DNA of 64,000 bases from an uncultured Roseburia sp. Lineage in GTDB: Bacteria > Bacillota > Clostridia > Lachnospirales > Lachnospiraceae. Shown one piece after another: positions 16,813 through 24,988 of this stretch. Numbering within the stretch: position 1 is the first letter of the stretch; each line of letters starts with the position of its first letter. The position numbers and the translations under genes are program-made. The DNA lies in the NCBI GenBank assembly GCA_945787015.1, contig CALZGM010000018.1, positions 1 through 64,000 of the forward strand, in the 5' to 3' direction. Under the pieces are notes generated by a model. It was given only the letters and a program-made list of their open reading frames with translations, made no database searches and was not told the DNA's origin.

Positions 16813-17283
16813 CTAATCCCTTGAGCACTTTTCCGCATCAATCGCCAGTACCAGTAAAAGGGCTCCCAGAGCATCCTGTGGATTGTTCACATCGATTACA
16901 TAGGTATCTGTCCAGTTTAACAATTCTTTTGACACTCTCGCAATACAGCCCCCTGTTGAATTCATAATATTGTAATCCCATTCGAAGAAATCTCCTTCCA
17001 CGTGCCAACCGCTATAATCAATATCAAATACCGGTTTAAAGAAAGAAAATTCCTTCCGAATACAGCCCACATAATTGCCGCCCAGATAAATCTCAAATTT
17101 CGGTAGCAGCGTAAGTACCCTTTCCTGAATCATTCCGATTTCATTTCCGTGAGCATCAAATATTTTCATACAATGTCCCCATGAAAGCTGACCTTTTACA
17201 GTATAGACTGTGTTTCCATTTTCATCATAGATATCATAGCTGTCAAACCATGAAAAAAGCCGCTGCTTAAATAGTAATCTCAT
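16813..17283 (-). CDS. LURP-one-related (YxjI-like) protein
   Basis: A 156-residue cytoplasmic protein of the LURP-one/YxjI family, a tubby-like beta-barrel fold. Visible features are the opening RLFSWFDSYDIYDENGNTVYTV, repeated short beta strands with charged turns, and a hydrophobic C-terminal helix (ALGALLLVLAIDA). The biochemical role of the family is not settled. Its ATG overlaps the stop codon of the upstream NUDIX gene (ATGA), so the two are co-translated. Confidence 0.75.
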   Translation of the reverse strand: MRLLFKQRLFSWFDSYDIYDENGNTVYTVKGQLSWGHCMKIFDAHGNEIGMIQERVLTLLPKFEIYLGGNYVGCIRKEFSFFKPVFDIDYSGWHVEGDFFEWDYNIMNSTGGCIARVSKELLNWTDTYVIDVNNPQDALGALLLVLAIDAEKCSRD

Positions 17284-17858
17284 TCATTTTCCCCCGCTAT
17301 TCTCTGTGTATTTTCCTTGCACCATTTCACTGCCAGCTTAAAGCCATCTGTTGGTACACAAAACCGGCTGTCCCGGGGCTCTAAAGCTCTTTGAATCTCC
17401 TCCATATCAAACCAATTCACGCTCTCAACTTCTTCTTTTTGAAGTGTGAGTTCCGATATTTCTACCGGTTTTGTATAAACATATACGAATGCCACCTCAT
17501 TATCCCGGAACATCTTTCCGTAAAATTCCTTCTCATATGCGACATGAAACCGACCTGCAAAGCTTAAATCCGATTCATGAGCAGTGATGCCCAACTCCTC
17601 ATAGAGTTCACGCAGTGCAGATGTGATTGGTTCATCGCCTGTATGAATATGTCCTGATGAAGAAGTATCATAACATCCCGGGAAACTGTCTTTGTCCGCT
17701 GCTCTTTTTTGTAAAAGCAGCTGGCACTTGTCCCCGTCTTTACGTACAACCCAGATGTGTACCGTTCTGTGACAGATTCCTTTCCTGTGTGCCTCGCTAC
17801 GTTCAATTGTCTCACCTGTTGGCATCCCGTTTTCATCAACAATATCAAAGATTTCCAT
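17280..17858 (-). CDS. NUDIX hydrolase
   Basis: A 192-residue NUDIX protein. The NUDIX box reads GHIHTGDEPITSALRELYEELG (G-x5-E-x7-REL-x2-EELG) at about residues 70-92 and is intact. The N-terminus MEIFDIVDENGMPTGETIERSEAH resembles the YfcD/isopentenyl-diphosphate isomerase-like subgroup, which hydrolyses nucleoside-diphosphate-linked compounds. The substrate is not deducible. ATG 17858 is preferred over GTG 17879 because AAGGAGCTAGAT lies directly upstream. It overlaps the LURP-one gene by four bases. Confidence 0.88.
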   Translation of the reverse strand: MEIFDIVDENGMPTGETIERSEAHRKGICHRTVHIWVVRKDGDKCQLLLQKRAADKDSFPGCYDTSSSGHIHTGDEPITSALRELYEELGITAHESDLSFAGRFHVAYEKEFYGKMFRDNEVAFVYVYTKPVEISELTLQKEEVESVNWFDMEEIQRALEPRDSRFCVPTDGFKLAVKWCKENTQRIAGENE

Positions 17859-17930
17859 ATCTAGCTCCTTATATTTCACTTAATCTCAATAATTTTTCTG
17901 GATTAAGTAGAGTATCCAACTAAATTACAG

Positions 17931-18281
17931 TTATTTTTTATTCTTCGGAATATAAATCTGTGTAATCATATCCCCATTAATAAACCTGACGTTATTTTTT
18001 TCTTCAACCTTAATCCAGTTCTCTTCAATAGCCAGAACTGTTGCCTTAAATCCACTAAGTTCTCCCTCTACACATACGATAACTTCTTTTCCGATGCATT
18101 CTTTTAACATATCAATTGGCATTACTCTTTTTATTCCTTTCTTTTTTAATCTCTTATTTTTTCTAATCATTCTGTGTCTTCTTTTTTTCTGAGACATCAA
18201 TGTAATAAAAACAATAAATAATATAAACCATACGTACCAATAGGATGAAATCTCAATCACCTCTTTCATTTGCATATTCAT
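17931..18281 (-). CDS. Small membrane-anchored protein of unknown function
   Basis: A 116-residue protein with one N-terminal transmembrane helix (YWYVWFILFIVFITLM), a very basic stretch (KKRRHRMIRKNKRLKKKG), and a C-terminal small beta domain (GKEVIVCVEGELSGFKATVLAIEENWIKV) of SH3- or YajC-like appearance. The start is uncertain: three Met codons lie close together and no clear ribosome binding site precedes them. It begins ten bases after the DUF2500 gene stops, so coupling is likely. No function can be assigned. Confidence 0.6.
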   Translation of the reverse strand: MNMQMKEVIEISSYWYVWFILFIVFITLMSQKKRRHRMIRKNKRLKKKGIKRVMPIDMLKECIGKEVIVCVEGELSGFKATVLAIEENWIKVEEKNNVRFINGDMITQIYIPKNKK

Positions 18282-18290
18282 ACAATCAAA

Positions 18291-18653
18291 CTACATGCGC
18301 TCAAATCCAATATATCGCGTGCCTTGGAATGTCAGTTTTCCCCGATCTCCTTCCACAAGCATTCCAAACTCCTGGCCGGACACCCTAAGCTCCATTCTAT
18401 CACCGCTCTCTACCTGAAACGTCACATAATAAGTTGTAGAATGTGTTGTGTGCATACCACCATCGTGATGGTGATGGCTTACCTGATTACGCTTGGTTAC
18501 CACAATAGCCTCTACTATAAGCCTTGGAGAATGATTGTTTTTGTTCCACTCGCCAATTCCTTTCACCAGAGTAAAAATAATTACCCCAAACACCAGAAAG
18601 AACATCAGGAAAAACATAATTTCAAATCCACCGCCAAAAAAGAAATGACTCAT
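18291..18653 (-). CDS. DUF2500-family membrane protein
   Basis: A 120-residue protein with a phenylalanine-rich N-terminal transmembrane helix, then NNHSPRLIVEAIVVTKRNQV, a His cluster (SHHHHDGGMHTTHSTTYYVTFQVESG), and a small beta domain ending GTRYIGFE. This order matches DUF2500 proteins, whose role is unknown. ATG 18653 follows AGGAGGGGTACG and is chosen over the frame's longer start. It leads a probable two-gene unit with the small membrane protein downstream. Confidence 0.75.
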   Translation of the reverse strand: MSHFFFGGGFEIMFFLMFFLVFGVIIFTLVKGIGEWNKNNHSPRLIVEAIVVTKRNQVSHHHHDGGMHTTHSTTYYVTFQVESGDRMELRVSGQEFGMLVEGDRGKLTFQGTRYIGFERM

Positions 18654-18859
18654 CGTACCCCTCCTTTTTATTATCATCTGTATAAGACGGTCACAAAAGA
18701 TTGTTCTATGAATTTATTATATACGATATAGCTTCCCTAAAAAACATCTTCTTTGTCAAAATAGGTATCCTTATTTCGCGAAATTTGAACTAAATCATTC
18801 TACCTTTTTTGTTCAACTTGTAACACGCCAATATTAATACTCCAATTAACACAAGGGTA

Positions 18860-19549
18860 TCAGCCAAAAGCAAAAAAATTCGTAATATCTTCGCTTCTCA
18901 TAACACTCATCCTAAGCCGGTTCCAGATAACCGGACGTAATGCAAATTTTATCATTACACATGCAGCCGGAAAAGCAAAAATAAATTTTTTGTCTGCAAA
19001 TGAACTTCCTATGCCATTACTCCATTGAACAGGAATTTGAGCAGGTAAACCTCCAATTGAAAATACTGCCACTAAAAAGCAGATTATCGTTAAAGTAATC
19101 CATGTGATGTTTCCGCCCCACATATAGAAAAAACGAACGGAATCCAATTTGAAAACATTTTTATTTTCCTTCCAATAATCCTGTAAATTCGTGATGTATT
19201 GTTCAACCTCCAATTCCTGATAACTGATCTTGTCCTTAGACGACAACATTCTTTCACACAGGACCTTTGCACTTTGCAGTTCGGATATCTGTTTTTCCAA
19301 AATCCGCCTTTGTTTTTTTACTACTGTGTATAAATCAGCATCTTTATTTAATAACTTAAGGATATCCTCAATGGATATCCCTAACGTTCTAAGATATGCT
19401 ATTTTCTTAATACTTTCGACGTCCTCATTTGAATATTCCCGGTATCCATTATTCTCGTTGCGCTTCGGGCATATTAACTTTTCCTTTTCATAAAATCGAA
19501 TGTTTGAGCGGGTAAGTCCCGTCATTTGTTCCACTTCTTTTATTGTCAT
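18860..19549 (-). CDS. MerR regulator with C-terminal membrane domain, frameshifted near its end
   Basis: The open frame gives 229 residues: a MerR domain (MTIKEVEQMTGLTRSNIRFYEKEKL), a coiled coil to about 120, then hydrophobic helices and a DUF1648/SdpI-like segment (LPAQIPVQWSNG). The frame closes after NFFAFG. Removing one T from the seven-T run (A7 at 18872-18878 on the plus strand) extends it to 18790 with LLLADTLVLIGVLILACYK and a basic tail, a good final transmembrane helix. The original gene therefore probably spans 18790-19549 and has suffered a one-base change. The N-terminal regulator domain is unaffected. Confidence 0.8.
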   Translation of the reverse strand: MTIKEVEQMTGLTRSNIRFYEKEKLICPKRNENNGYREYSNEDVESIKKIAYLRTLGISIEDILKLLNKDADLYTVVKKQRRILEKQISELQSAKVLCERMLSSKDKISYQELEVEQYITNLQDYWKENKNVFKLDSVRFFYMWGGNITWITLTIICFLVAVFSIGGLPAQIPVQWSNGIGSSFADKKFIFAFPAACVMIKFALRPVIWNRLRMSVMRSEDITNFFAFG

Positions 19550-19631
19550 TTCTTATTCTCTTATAGATAGACAAATCATTTTACATTCCTGTGTGGCAGA
19601 GAATATAATCCACCTATATCCTTTCGCTACG

Positions 19632-19662
19632 AATATAAAGTATAAACCATGTTTACAGTCAA
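19632..19662 (-). promoter_or_regulatory. MerR-type promoter with 19-bp spacer
   Basis: TTGACT (19657-19662), 19-base spacer and TATATT (19632-19637) on the minus strand. The spacer holds the dyad GTAAACATGGTTTATAC. The -35 overlaps the last codons of the nucleotidyltransferase gene. It drives the MerR-membrane protein. Confidence 0.75.
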
Positions 19663-20462
19663 TCATTTTTTATCTCCCCAACAAGGTAATCGCGTAATCT
19701 ATTTAGGTCTCCCTCAGGAAGGATGTGTTCCTCACCTTCAAACCATATTTTCATCGCCAGCTCCGGTAGATATTTTAAATCCTTTGGAACATTCTCTATC
19801 ATCCAGAGGCCGCCCTCATATTTTGACAAAATTCTTTTCTCTTTTTTAAAGGATAAAATTCTTCCCAGGATTAAAACATTGCTTGCAAAGTACCTTGCAT
19901 CGTAAGCATGGAAATCATATTCCTCTATATCAGCGCTGATGGCTGACCAGAAATCTTCATCGGAAACATCCGCAAATACTTCCTTTATTTCTCTTCCATA
20001 TAGTACAATACCGCATTGATGGAGCAGTTTGATATAACTGGTCACATCTGCATCCGGGAATTCGTGGTCTGCCACATACACTTCAAAATCCGGATTTTGA
20101 AACCGTTCCAGATACTTCGCAGTCCAGAAATCGCTGTAATGAAAGACGCAGTTACCCGGTGTTTTCCAATTTTTTGCATCTGCCTGCTTCACCGCCGATA
20201 GTTCAATCGGACATGGTTTTTTGTCAATTTCTATTATTTCTCTTGCTATTTCAAGCTTCGCTGCGACTTCCATGGAGTCCTTTACCACCACAAGCAGGTC
20301 AATATCACCTGAATCAGGTTGAAATGCCCCAAGTGCAATTGATCCATGTAAGTATACGCCTATCAAGTTGTCTCCCAGGTGCCTTTTCCATATATTCACA
20401 ACACGATTTATCTGATTTAATATCTCAACCGGTAAATCTTTATATCCCAATAAATTATTCAT
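19659..20462 (-). CDS. AadA/ANT(9)-like nucleotidyltransferase
   Basis: A 267-residue protein with the nucleotidyltransferase signature LHGSIALGAFQPDSGDIDLLVVV (residues about 38-60; GS-x10-DxD catalytic pattern) and the C-terminal helical domain of the aminoglycoside adenylyltransferase (DUF4111) group. Family members adenylylate streptomycin or spectinomycin, but many chromosomal homologues have untested activity, so resistance is only a possibility. It stands alone with AAGGGTAAG before its ATG. The downstream MerR promoter overlaps its stop. Confidence 0.8.
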   Translation of the reverse strand: MNNLLGYKDLPVEILNQINRVVNIWKRHLGDNLIGVYLHGSIALGAFQPDSGDIDLLVVVKDSMEVAAKLEIAREIIEIDKKPCPIELSAVKQADAKNWKTPGNCVFHYSDFWTAKYLERFQNPDFEVYVADHEFPDADVTSYIKLLHQCGIVLYGREIKEVFADVSDEDFWSAISADIEEYDFHAYDARYFASNVLILGRILSFKKEKRILSKYEGGLWMIENVPKDLKYLPELAMKIWFEGEEHILPEGDLNRLRDYLVGEIKND

Positions 20463-20494
20463 CCGAACTTACCCTTCATCTTTTCCATGGCTGT

Positions 20495-20541
20495 TTTAAG
20501 TGACAATTATGCAATGAAGTGGAGCATTTTTGTCACTTAAA
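20495..20541. repeat. 12-bp perfect inverted repeat overlapping a gene end
   Basis: TTTAAGTGACAA (20495-20506) and TTGTCACTTAAA (20530-20541) are perfect complements around a 23-base loop. The right arm contains the stop codon of the gene at 20533-21237. It may act as a weak terminator or a protein site; no T run follows. Confidence 0.5.
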
Positions 20542-21237
20542 TTGCTCCTCAATCCTTCCGTCTGTGGTTATGGTCAGATACATTTTTTCCATATAGGCAT
20601 CAAAAGAAATTTCTCCTGACGCCACCACATTTTCGTCTGCATCTTTTACGATAATAGTAAACGGTATCGGCGCATCCGCTTCCTTGGATACTATCATGAT
20701 ATCATTATCTATAAAGCAGTATTCACCGCTTTCCATGGCGGTGCCATCCGCACTACCTACTCCCCCACCAAAGCCATCGTAAGTCATAGAAACATAATAG
20801 ACATCGTTTCCTTCCAACTTCACATAGACGCCGTATCGTTCCGATTGGGGAATAGCACCAATCTCCACGTTCCAGAGAGGCGTTTCGTTCATTTTGGTCT
20901 TGAGAATTACCTCTTTGATGTCTCCCTTGACTGGGATTGTAATATCAAAGTTTCCGGTCTCAAAAAAGCCAAACACAGCACTGAAGCGGAAGCCCACATA
21001 GAGCTTTCCGTCCCTTTCCTCACTATAGTAGCCACAAAAGCCCTCCGGAAATGAGCCGGGATAAAAACCGGTGATATGTACTGCATTCTCACTGACTTCA
21101 ACAGATGTAATGCCGGCACCCTGGCAAGCCCCAAATCCCCCCAGTTTCCATCCGTAGCGTCCCGCAAGGAAAATTACCAGTACTAAAACTACGATAACCA
21201 ATAGAACCATCAGGACTTTCTTTATCGTTTTATACAA
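20533..21237 (-). CDS. Membrane-anchored extracellular protein of unknown function
   Basis: A 234-residue protein with one strong N-terminal transmembrane helix (VLMVLLVIVVLVLVIFLAG) and an extracellular beta-rich remainder containing several Tyr/Gly-rich strands (YYSEERDGKLYVGFRF, YYVSMTYDGFGGGVG). There is no lipobox and no catalytic motif I can name. It is downstream of surE with a 42-base gap. The family is not recognised. Confidence 0.65.
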   Translation of the reverse strand: MYKTIKKVLMVLLVIVVLVLVIFLAGRYGWKLGGFGACQGAGITSVEVSENAVHITGFYPGSFPEGFCGYYSEERDGKLYVGFRFSAVFGFFETGNFDITIPVKGDIKEVILKTKMNETPLWNVEIGAIPQSERYGVYVKLEGNDVYYVSMTYDGFGGGVGSADGTAMESGEYCFIDNDIMIVSKEADAPIPFTIIVKDADENVVASGEISFDAYMEKMYLTITTDGRIEEQFK

Positions 21238-21279
21238 GTTATCTACCTCCTAATTTTAGGCTTATCACATAATATACCT

Positions 21280-21993
21280 TTATGAAATATTTGTAGCTAT
21301 TCCGACAGAAATATAATTATCAAGAATCGCCTTTAAATCTGTTCCTCCGGTCGCATCGTAATTTCGAATTCCTTCTACCATATAAGAAATTGTCCCTTCG
21401 GAAACTCTTGTTTCAATATACCGATCCTTATAAAATTCTTCCGTTGATACCACTCTATCACGCAGGATTCCCTTACATTCTTCCACTCTGCAACCGGGAA
21501 AATTAGCATTCCAAATCTGATTGATTGCAAGTGGTTTGTCTATTAACTCCGCAATGATTTCCTTTAAATATCTGTCTGTCACTTCATGCCTCTCACAAGC
21601 GTCTTCGGAAAAGGCAATCGCATGAATTCTTTGAAATGCCGCTTCAAATGCAGCTCCTGCGGTAGCAGAATACTGTAAGTCAGTAGCAACATTATACCCA
21701 TAATTAATTCCCGAAAAAACATGATCCGGTTTCCCCGGCACAATATTCAATACACCGATTCTTACACAATCAGCCGGTGTGCCATCACAAGCAAATGCAT
21801 GACCTCCCGGCACTGGGAAATCCGCTTCCCAAGCTTTTATACTGTGTCTTAATGTAACGCTATGAGACATGGCACTTCTCTGACTATCCGGTGCAACTAC
21901 CCACACTTCGCCAAATTCTGTTGCTGCCTTTGCAAGGCGCACAATCCCATCTGAATCAATTCCATCATCATTTGTTATTAAGATTTTTCGCAT
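21280..21993 (-). CDS. surE: 5'/3'-nucleotidase SurE
   Basis: A 237-residue metal-dependent phosphatase that removes 5' or 3' phosphates from nucleoside monophosphates. The N-terminal motif ILITNDDGIDSDGI carries the metal-binding DD, followed by APDSQRSAMSHSVT and the SGINYGYNVATDLQYSATAGAA segment typical of SurE. Length is normal. AGAGGGGCGACG precedes the ATG. It lies downstream of an Ntn hydrolase on the same strand, with no obvious pathway link. Confidence 0.92.
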   Translation of the reverse strand: MRKILITNDDGIDSDGIVRLAKAATEFGEVWVVAPDSQRSAMSHSVTLRHSIKAWEADFPVPGGHAFACDGTPADCVRIGVLNIVPGKPDHVFSGINYGYNVATDLQYSATAGAAFEAAFQRIHAIAFSEDACERHEVTDRYLKEIIAELIDKPLAINQIWNANFPGCRVEECKGILRDRVVSTEEFYKDRYIETRVSEGTISYMVEGIRNYDATGGTDLKAILDNYISVGIATNIS

Positions 21994-22021
21994 TCGTCGC
22001 CCCTCTACTTTTTACTCTTTA

Positions 22022-23131
22022 CTATTTCTTTACAAATCCATCTTTTTCGCCAAGGACCAAGCCATATCCGTGCTCATAATTCTCACTGAAATAAAAATCT
22101 ACACACAATGTTTCAGGATTATAAACAATGCTCCACATGGTCTTTTCATAACTTCCATTCGATTGCGGGTAATTCATCTGTGCCACAGACTGAAGCATAT
22201 CTTTTACATCCGTTTCATCAGCGGGACCGCTATACTCAGAAAGCGTATCAAAACGCAGGTGAGACTGTTCAGAGCCCACTCCCTGTTTCTTACAATCGGC
22301 AATATAATGATTGGTCACCACCTTCGTTTCCGTAACAATCATTTCACCACCTACATATTCCACCACAACGCTCCTTCCACTTGCATCAGCAATGGAAAAA
22401 TGATGTGCCGCGCCAATAGAAGAATTCATATCGTACTGTTGTAACAAGTCAATTGCCTCATCCACATTTGCCGCCTTATCCAACATGAGACGAATCGCTG
22501 TAGTGGTTGTGAGATCCGGTTTATTACTTTGCTGATGTGTTTCCTCATCATCTCCTGCTATCAAATCTGCAACCATAAGTCCCTTTTCATTCATGCCATC
22601 CAACGGAACATAAATCGCTGCCAGCGTCTGCATCCGTTCAGCCATAGAGCCGTCTGCTACATAATCCTCTCCAAATCCCAAAAAATCCAGACAGCAGGTC
22701 GAAACGGACTCATATCCGTTCTTAGGTTTTGTATGTATAATCATCGCTTTACATTCTTCCCAATCGTAGTTACGACCAAATAGAGTGCTTCCACTTTCAG
22801 AACTTACGCAAATGGTCGAGCAGCCAAACTCTACGGTATCCACTTCTGCCTGAGCACTATAAAATCCACGAGAAAGAAATTCTATCAGATAGTCAGCCAC
22901 CTTCTCATCACTTGTTGCCCCTCCCTTTTCCAGAAAAGCATCAAATCCATAATCCCCACTGTACTCCATAGAATAAAGACCATCTTCCAGTTTTTCAATG
23001 CTTCCCGCTGCCACAATGAATGTACCAAACATTGACCATAAGCCTACAACAAATAAAATCAGCAATATTGCAATACTTCCGCAAATCCAACCAATTACTT
23101 TTTTCTTTTTATTTTTTATCATTTTACTCAC
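22022..23131 (-). CDS. Linear amide C-N hydrolase (choloylglycine hydrolase-like), membrane anchored
   Basis: A 369-residue Ntn-hydrolase relative. An N-terminal transmembrane helix (about 12-38) anchors it outside the cell. The core contains FGCSTICVSSESGSTLFGRNYDWEE, typical of the penicillin V acylase/bile salt hydrolase/C45 fold with a candidate nucleophilic Cys in the GCST segment. Standard family members expose the Cys at the mature N-terminus, so processing here is unclear. Substrate (acyl amide, penicillin V, bile salt) is unknown. GTG 23131 is preceded by AAAGG; ATG 23122 is an alternative start. Confidence 0.75.
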   Translation of the reverse strand: MSKMIKNKKKKVIGWICGSIAILLILFVVGLWSMFGTFIVAAGSIEKLEDGLYSMEYSGDYGFDAFLEKGGATSDEKVADYLIEFLSRGFYSAQAEVDTVEFGCSTICVSSESGSTLFGRNYDWEECKAMIIHTKPKNGYESVSTCCLDFLGFGEDYVADGSMAERMQTLAAIYVPLDGMNEKGLMVADLIAGDDEETHQQSNKPDLTTTTAIRLMLDKAANVDEAIDLLQQYDMNSSIGAAHHFSIADASGRSVVVEYVGGEMIVTETKVVTNHYIADCKKQGVGSEQSHLRFDTLSEYSGPADETDVKDMLQSVAQMNYPQSNGSYEKTMWSIVYNPETLCVDFYFSENYEHGYGLVLGEKDGFVKK

Positions 23132-23144
23132 TATTACCTTTCTG

Positions 23145-23684
23145 TTACATTCCCACTATCTTTCTTACCGTACCGGCGGTCCGAATGGTAATCTTATCGC
23201 TTACCTTCGAGCTGGCAGTCTTTGACCACCAGTTTGTCTTTTGATAATCCTTACGGCTGAACGACCAGAAAATAGCATTTTTGTAGGGATACACCTTCTC
23301 GTATTCCGCTTTCGGACTGCCGATTTCGTTATAAAACTCTTCATAAGATAAAGGCGGTATCATGAATATAAGGTTATCATATATTTCCTTATTCTCATCT
23401 CCCCACCAATCCGGTGCATTCTGCAAAATTTCATTTAGTTCTTCCTGCAAAATAAGGAAGACCGGTATCTCTAAACCAAATCTGTCTTTTATCATGGATT
23501 CTATTTTTTCTGAAAGAATATTCACATCATCGGCAGCACTTGAAAAAATAACATTCCCACTATTAAGATGTGTGGAAACCTCCTCCAACCCAAGTTCTGC
23601 GAATCCTTCTTTTAATTCAGACATGGCTATCTTATTTTTACCACTAACATTTATTCCCCTTAACAAGGCGATATATCTTTTCAT
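23145..23684 (-). CDS. DUF1697 protein
   Basis: A 179-residue cytoplasmic protein with the DUF1697 opening (YIALLRGINVSGKNKIAMSELKE) and the STHLNSGNVIFSS segment, ending in ITIRTAGTVRKI. The family has a ferredoxin-like fold and no established biochemical role. It lies 13 bases upstream of the Ntn hydrolase gene and may be co-transcribed with it. Confidence 0.85.
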   Translation of the reverse strand: MKRYIALLRGINVSGKNKIAMSELKEGFAELGLEEVSTHLNSGNVIFSSAADDVNILSEKIESMIKDRFGLEIPVFLILQEELNEILQNAPDWWGDENKEIYDNLIFMIPPLSYEEFYNEIGSPKAEYEKVYPYKNAIFWSFSRKDYQKTNWWSKTASSKVSDKITIRTAGTVRKIVGM

Positions 23685-23734
23685 ATGGCCCTTTCTCCTA
23701 CTGAAATCCAGATTTAACTATTCATTAAATTCAT

Positions 23735-24289
23735 TCAAACTCCCATAAATTTATCTATACTTGTCAAAATTCCTTCATCTGTTTGGTATGAAAAATTATC
23801 CGCATTCATTTTTATTATGTTCCCGGGAATTTCTTCCTTCCTTGCATTTTCCATATAGGCTTTAAAATCATCAAAAACGTCTAAGGTGGTGCTTAAATGT
23901 ACCGGGTGTCTGTTTTCATTATGAATTCGGTTTAAGTATCGTTTATATAAAATATCTACATTTCCTCGCAGAATGAGAGTTAGAACCTCATAGTTATTCT
24001 CATTTGCCAGCTTATGTAATTTTTCCAGTTCTTCTGTATGAAAATTTGACTCCAGAATCAGATTTTTGTTTAACTTACCAAATTCAGAAAATATAAAAAT
24101 CATTAATTCCATTGTGGCTTTTGAGAGTTTTAAGTTTTCTTCTCTATTCGTAAAACCAATGGTATCTCCCAGCACTTCTTTGATTGAGTCTTTATAAAAT
24201 ACATTTGTATCATATCTTTTAGAAAGAATTTTTGCAAAAGTAGATTTACCGGTTGCTAAATCTCCCGTAATCAATAAAAGTTTCTTCAA
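23735..24289 (-). CDS. P-loop kinase/AAA_33-type ATPase
   Basis: A 184-residue nucleotide-binding protein. Walker A is GDLATGKST at residues 8-16, with a kinase-like DSIKEVLGDT segment and a lid-like region (RYLNRIHNENRHPVHL). It resembles small P-loop kinases of the AAA_33/zeta-toxin-like fold; the substrate is unknown. The start is TTG 24289, supported by GGAGGTG five bases ahead, and it overlaps by four bases the stop of a 32-codon remnant frame upstream. Confidence 0.75.
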   Translation of the reverse strand: MKKLLLITGDLATGKSTFAKILSKRYDTNVFYKDSIKEVLGDTIGFTNREENLKLSKATMELMIFIFSEFGKLNKNLILESNFHTEELEKLHKLANENNYEVLTLILRGNVDILYKRYLNRIHNENRHPVHLSTTLDVFDDFKAYMENARKEEIPGNIIKMNADNFSYQTDEGILTSIDKFMGV

Positions 24290-24384
24290 AATACACCTCC
24301 GCTTTTTCTTTCCTTTTGGTGACTTTCATTCCAAAAGTTAGAATTAAGAACTCCATCTACATCTAAAAATAAAACCCTAGTCAT
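24286..24384 (-). pseudogene. Truncated N-terminus of a HAD-type hydrolase
   Basis: A 32-codon frame whose first residues read TRVLFLDVDGVLNSNFW. DVDGVLNS is motif I of HAD-like phosphatases, in the form found in short HAD proteins. The ATG overlaps the stop of the DUF3221-like gene and its TGA overlaps the TTG of the P-loop kinase. The rest of the HAD domain is absent, so this looks like the 5' end of a gene that lost its body by deletion. Confidence 0.65.
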
Positions 24385-24748
24385 TTGGAATTACCTCTCC
24401 ATTCTCATCCAAAAGATATATAGCAAAAACTGTTCCTAGTTTTAAAGGGTAACTTTCCATTATTTCACCGTTAAATACAACACGAATTTTATCGCCAACT
24501 GTCATTTCTGGTGCTCCTTTGCTAGCTACTACATTCGTTGAAACAGAAACTTCCTCATCAACAGAAATACCACTGGCAAATGCCTCTGTACATTTAACTT
24601 TAACAGAGCCTTCGTTCGCTTCCAAAACTATTGCGTTGAAATATACCTGTCCTTTTTCATTAACCAAACCTTCACCTGGTTCTTTCCCACATCCGAATAG
24701 AGTCATCATACAGACCAATACAAATAAAAGAGATAGCAATCTTCTCAT
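24377..24748 (-). CDS. DUF3221-like lipoprotein
   Basis: A 123-residue exported lipoprotein. The signal peptide MRRLLSLLFVLVCMMTLFGC ends in lipobox LFGC (Cys20). The mature part is a small OB-like beta domain (YFNAIVLEANEGSVKVKCTE...GDKIRVVFNGEI), as in DUF3221 proteins. ATG 24748 follows GGAGGAATTGATT. Function of the family is unknown. It is the first gene of a short run with the HAD remnant and the kinase. Confidence 0.75.
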   Translation of the reverse strand: MRRLLSLLFVLVCMMTLFGCGKEPGEGLVNEKGQVYFNAIVLEANEGSVKVKCTEAFASGISVDEEVSVSTNVVASKGAPEMTVGDKIRVVFNGEIMESYPLKLGTVFAIYLLDENGEVIPND

Positions 24749-24988
24749 AATCAATTCCTCCTACAAATTCTTGTTAAAGTACCAAATTCTACTTCTTGGC
24801 CATCCTTATGCCACACCCTAATTGAAGTACATACCCCATAGTATTCTATTTGTTTCTCTTTCCCTTTTGCCAATTGGCTAATTCGAAAGTAGCAAAAGAC
24901 GTAAAAAGCAGAAAGAATCGCAACGTCACATGCATGACACGAATCGTATCATCCACATAAATACTGTCGTTTCAAAGCAAAATCGGTG

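Noticed and set aside
19659..20462. Calling the nucleotidyltransferase a confirmed resistance gene
   Set aside because: Sequence motifs show the enzyme class only; drug specificity cannot be read from the sequence.
24755..24988. Minus-strand peptide VWHKDGQEVEFGTLTR and a short hydrophobic frame in the gap after the methyltransferase gene
   Set aside because: Too short and without a family match that I could name; may be decayed coding DNA but cannot be supported.
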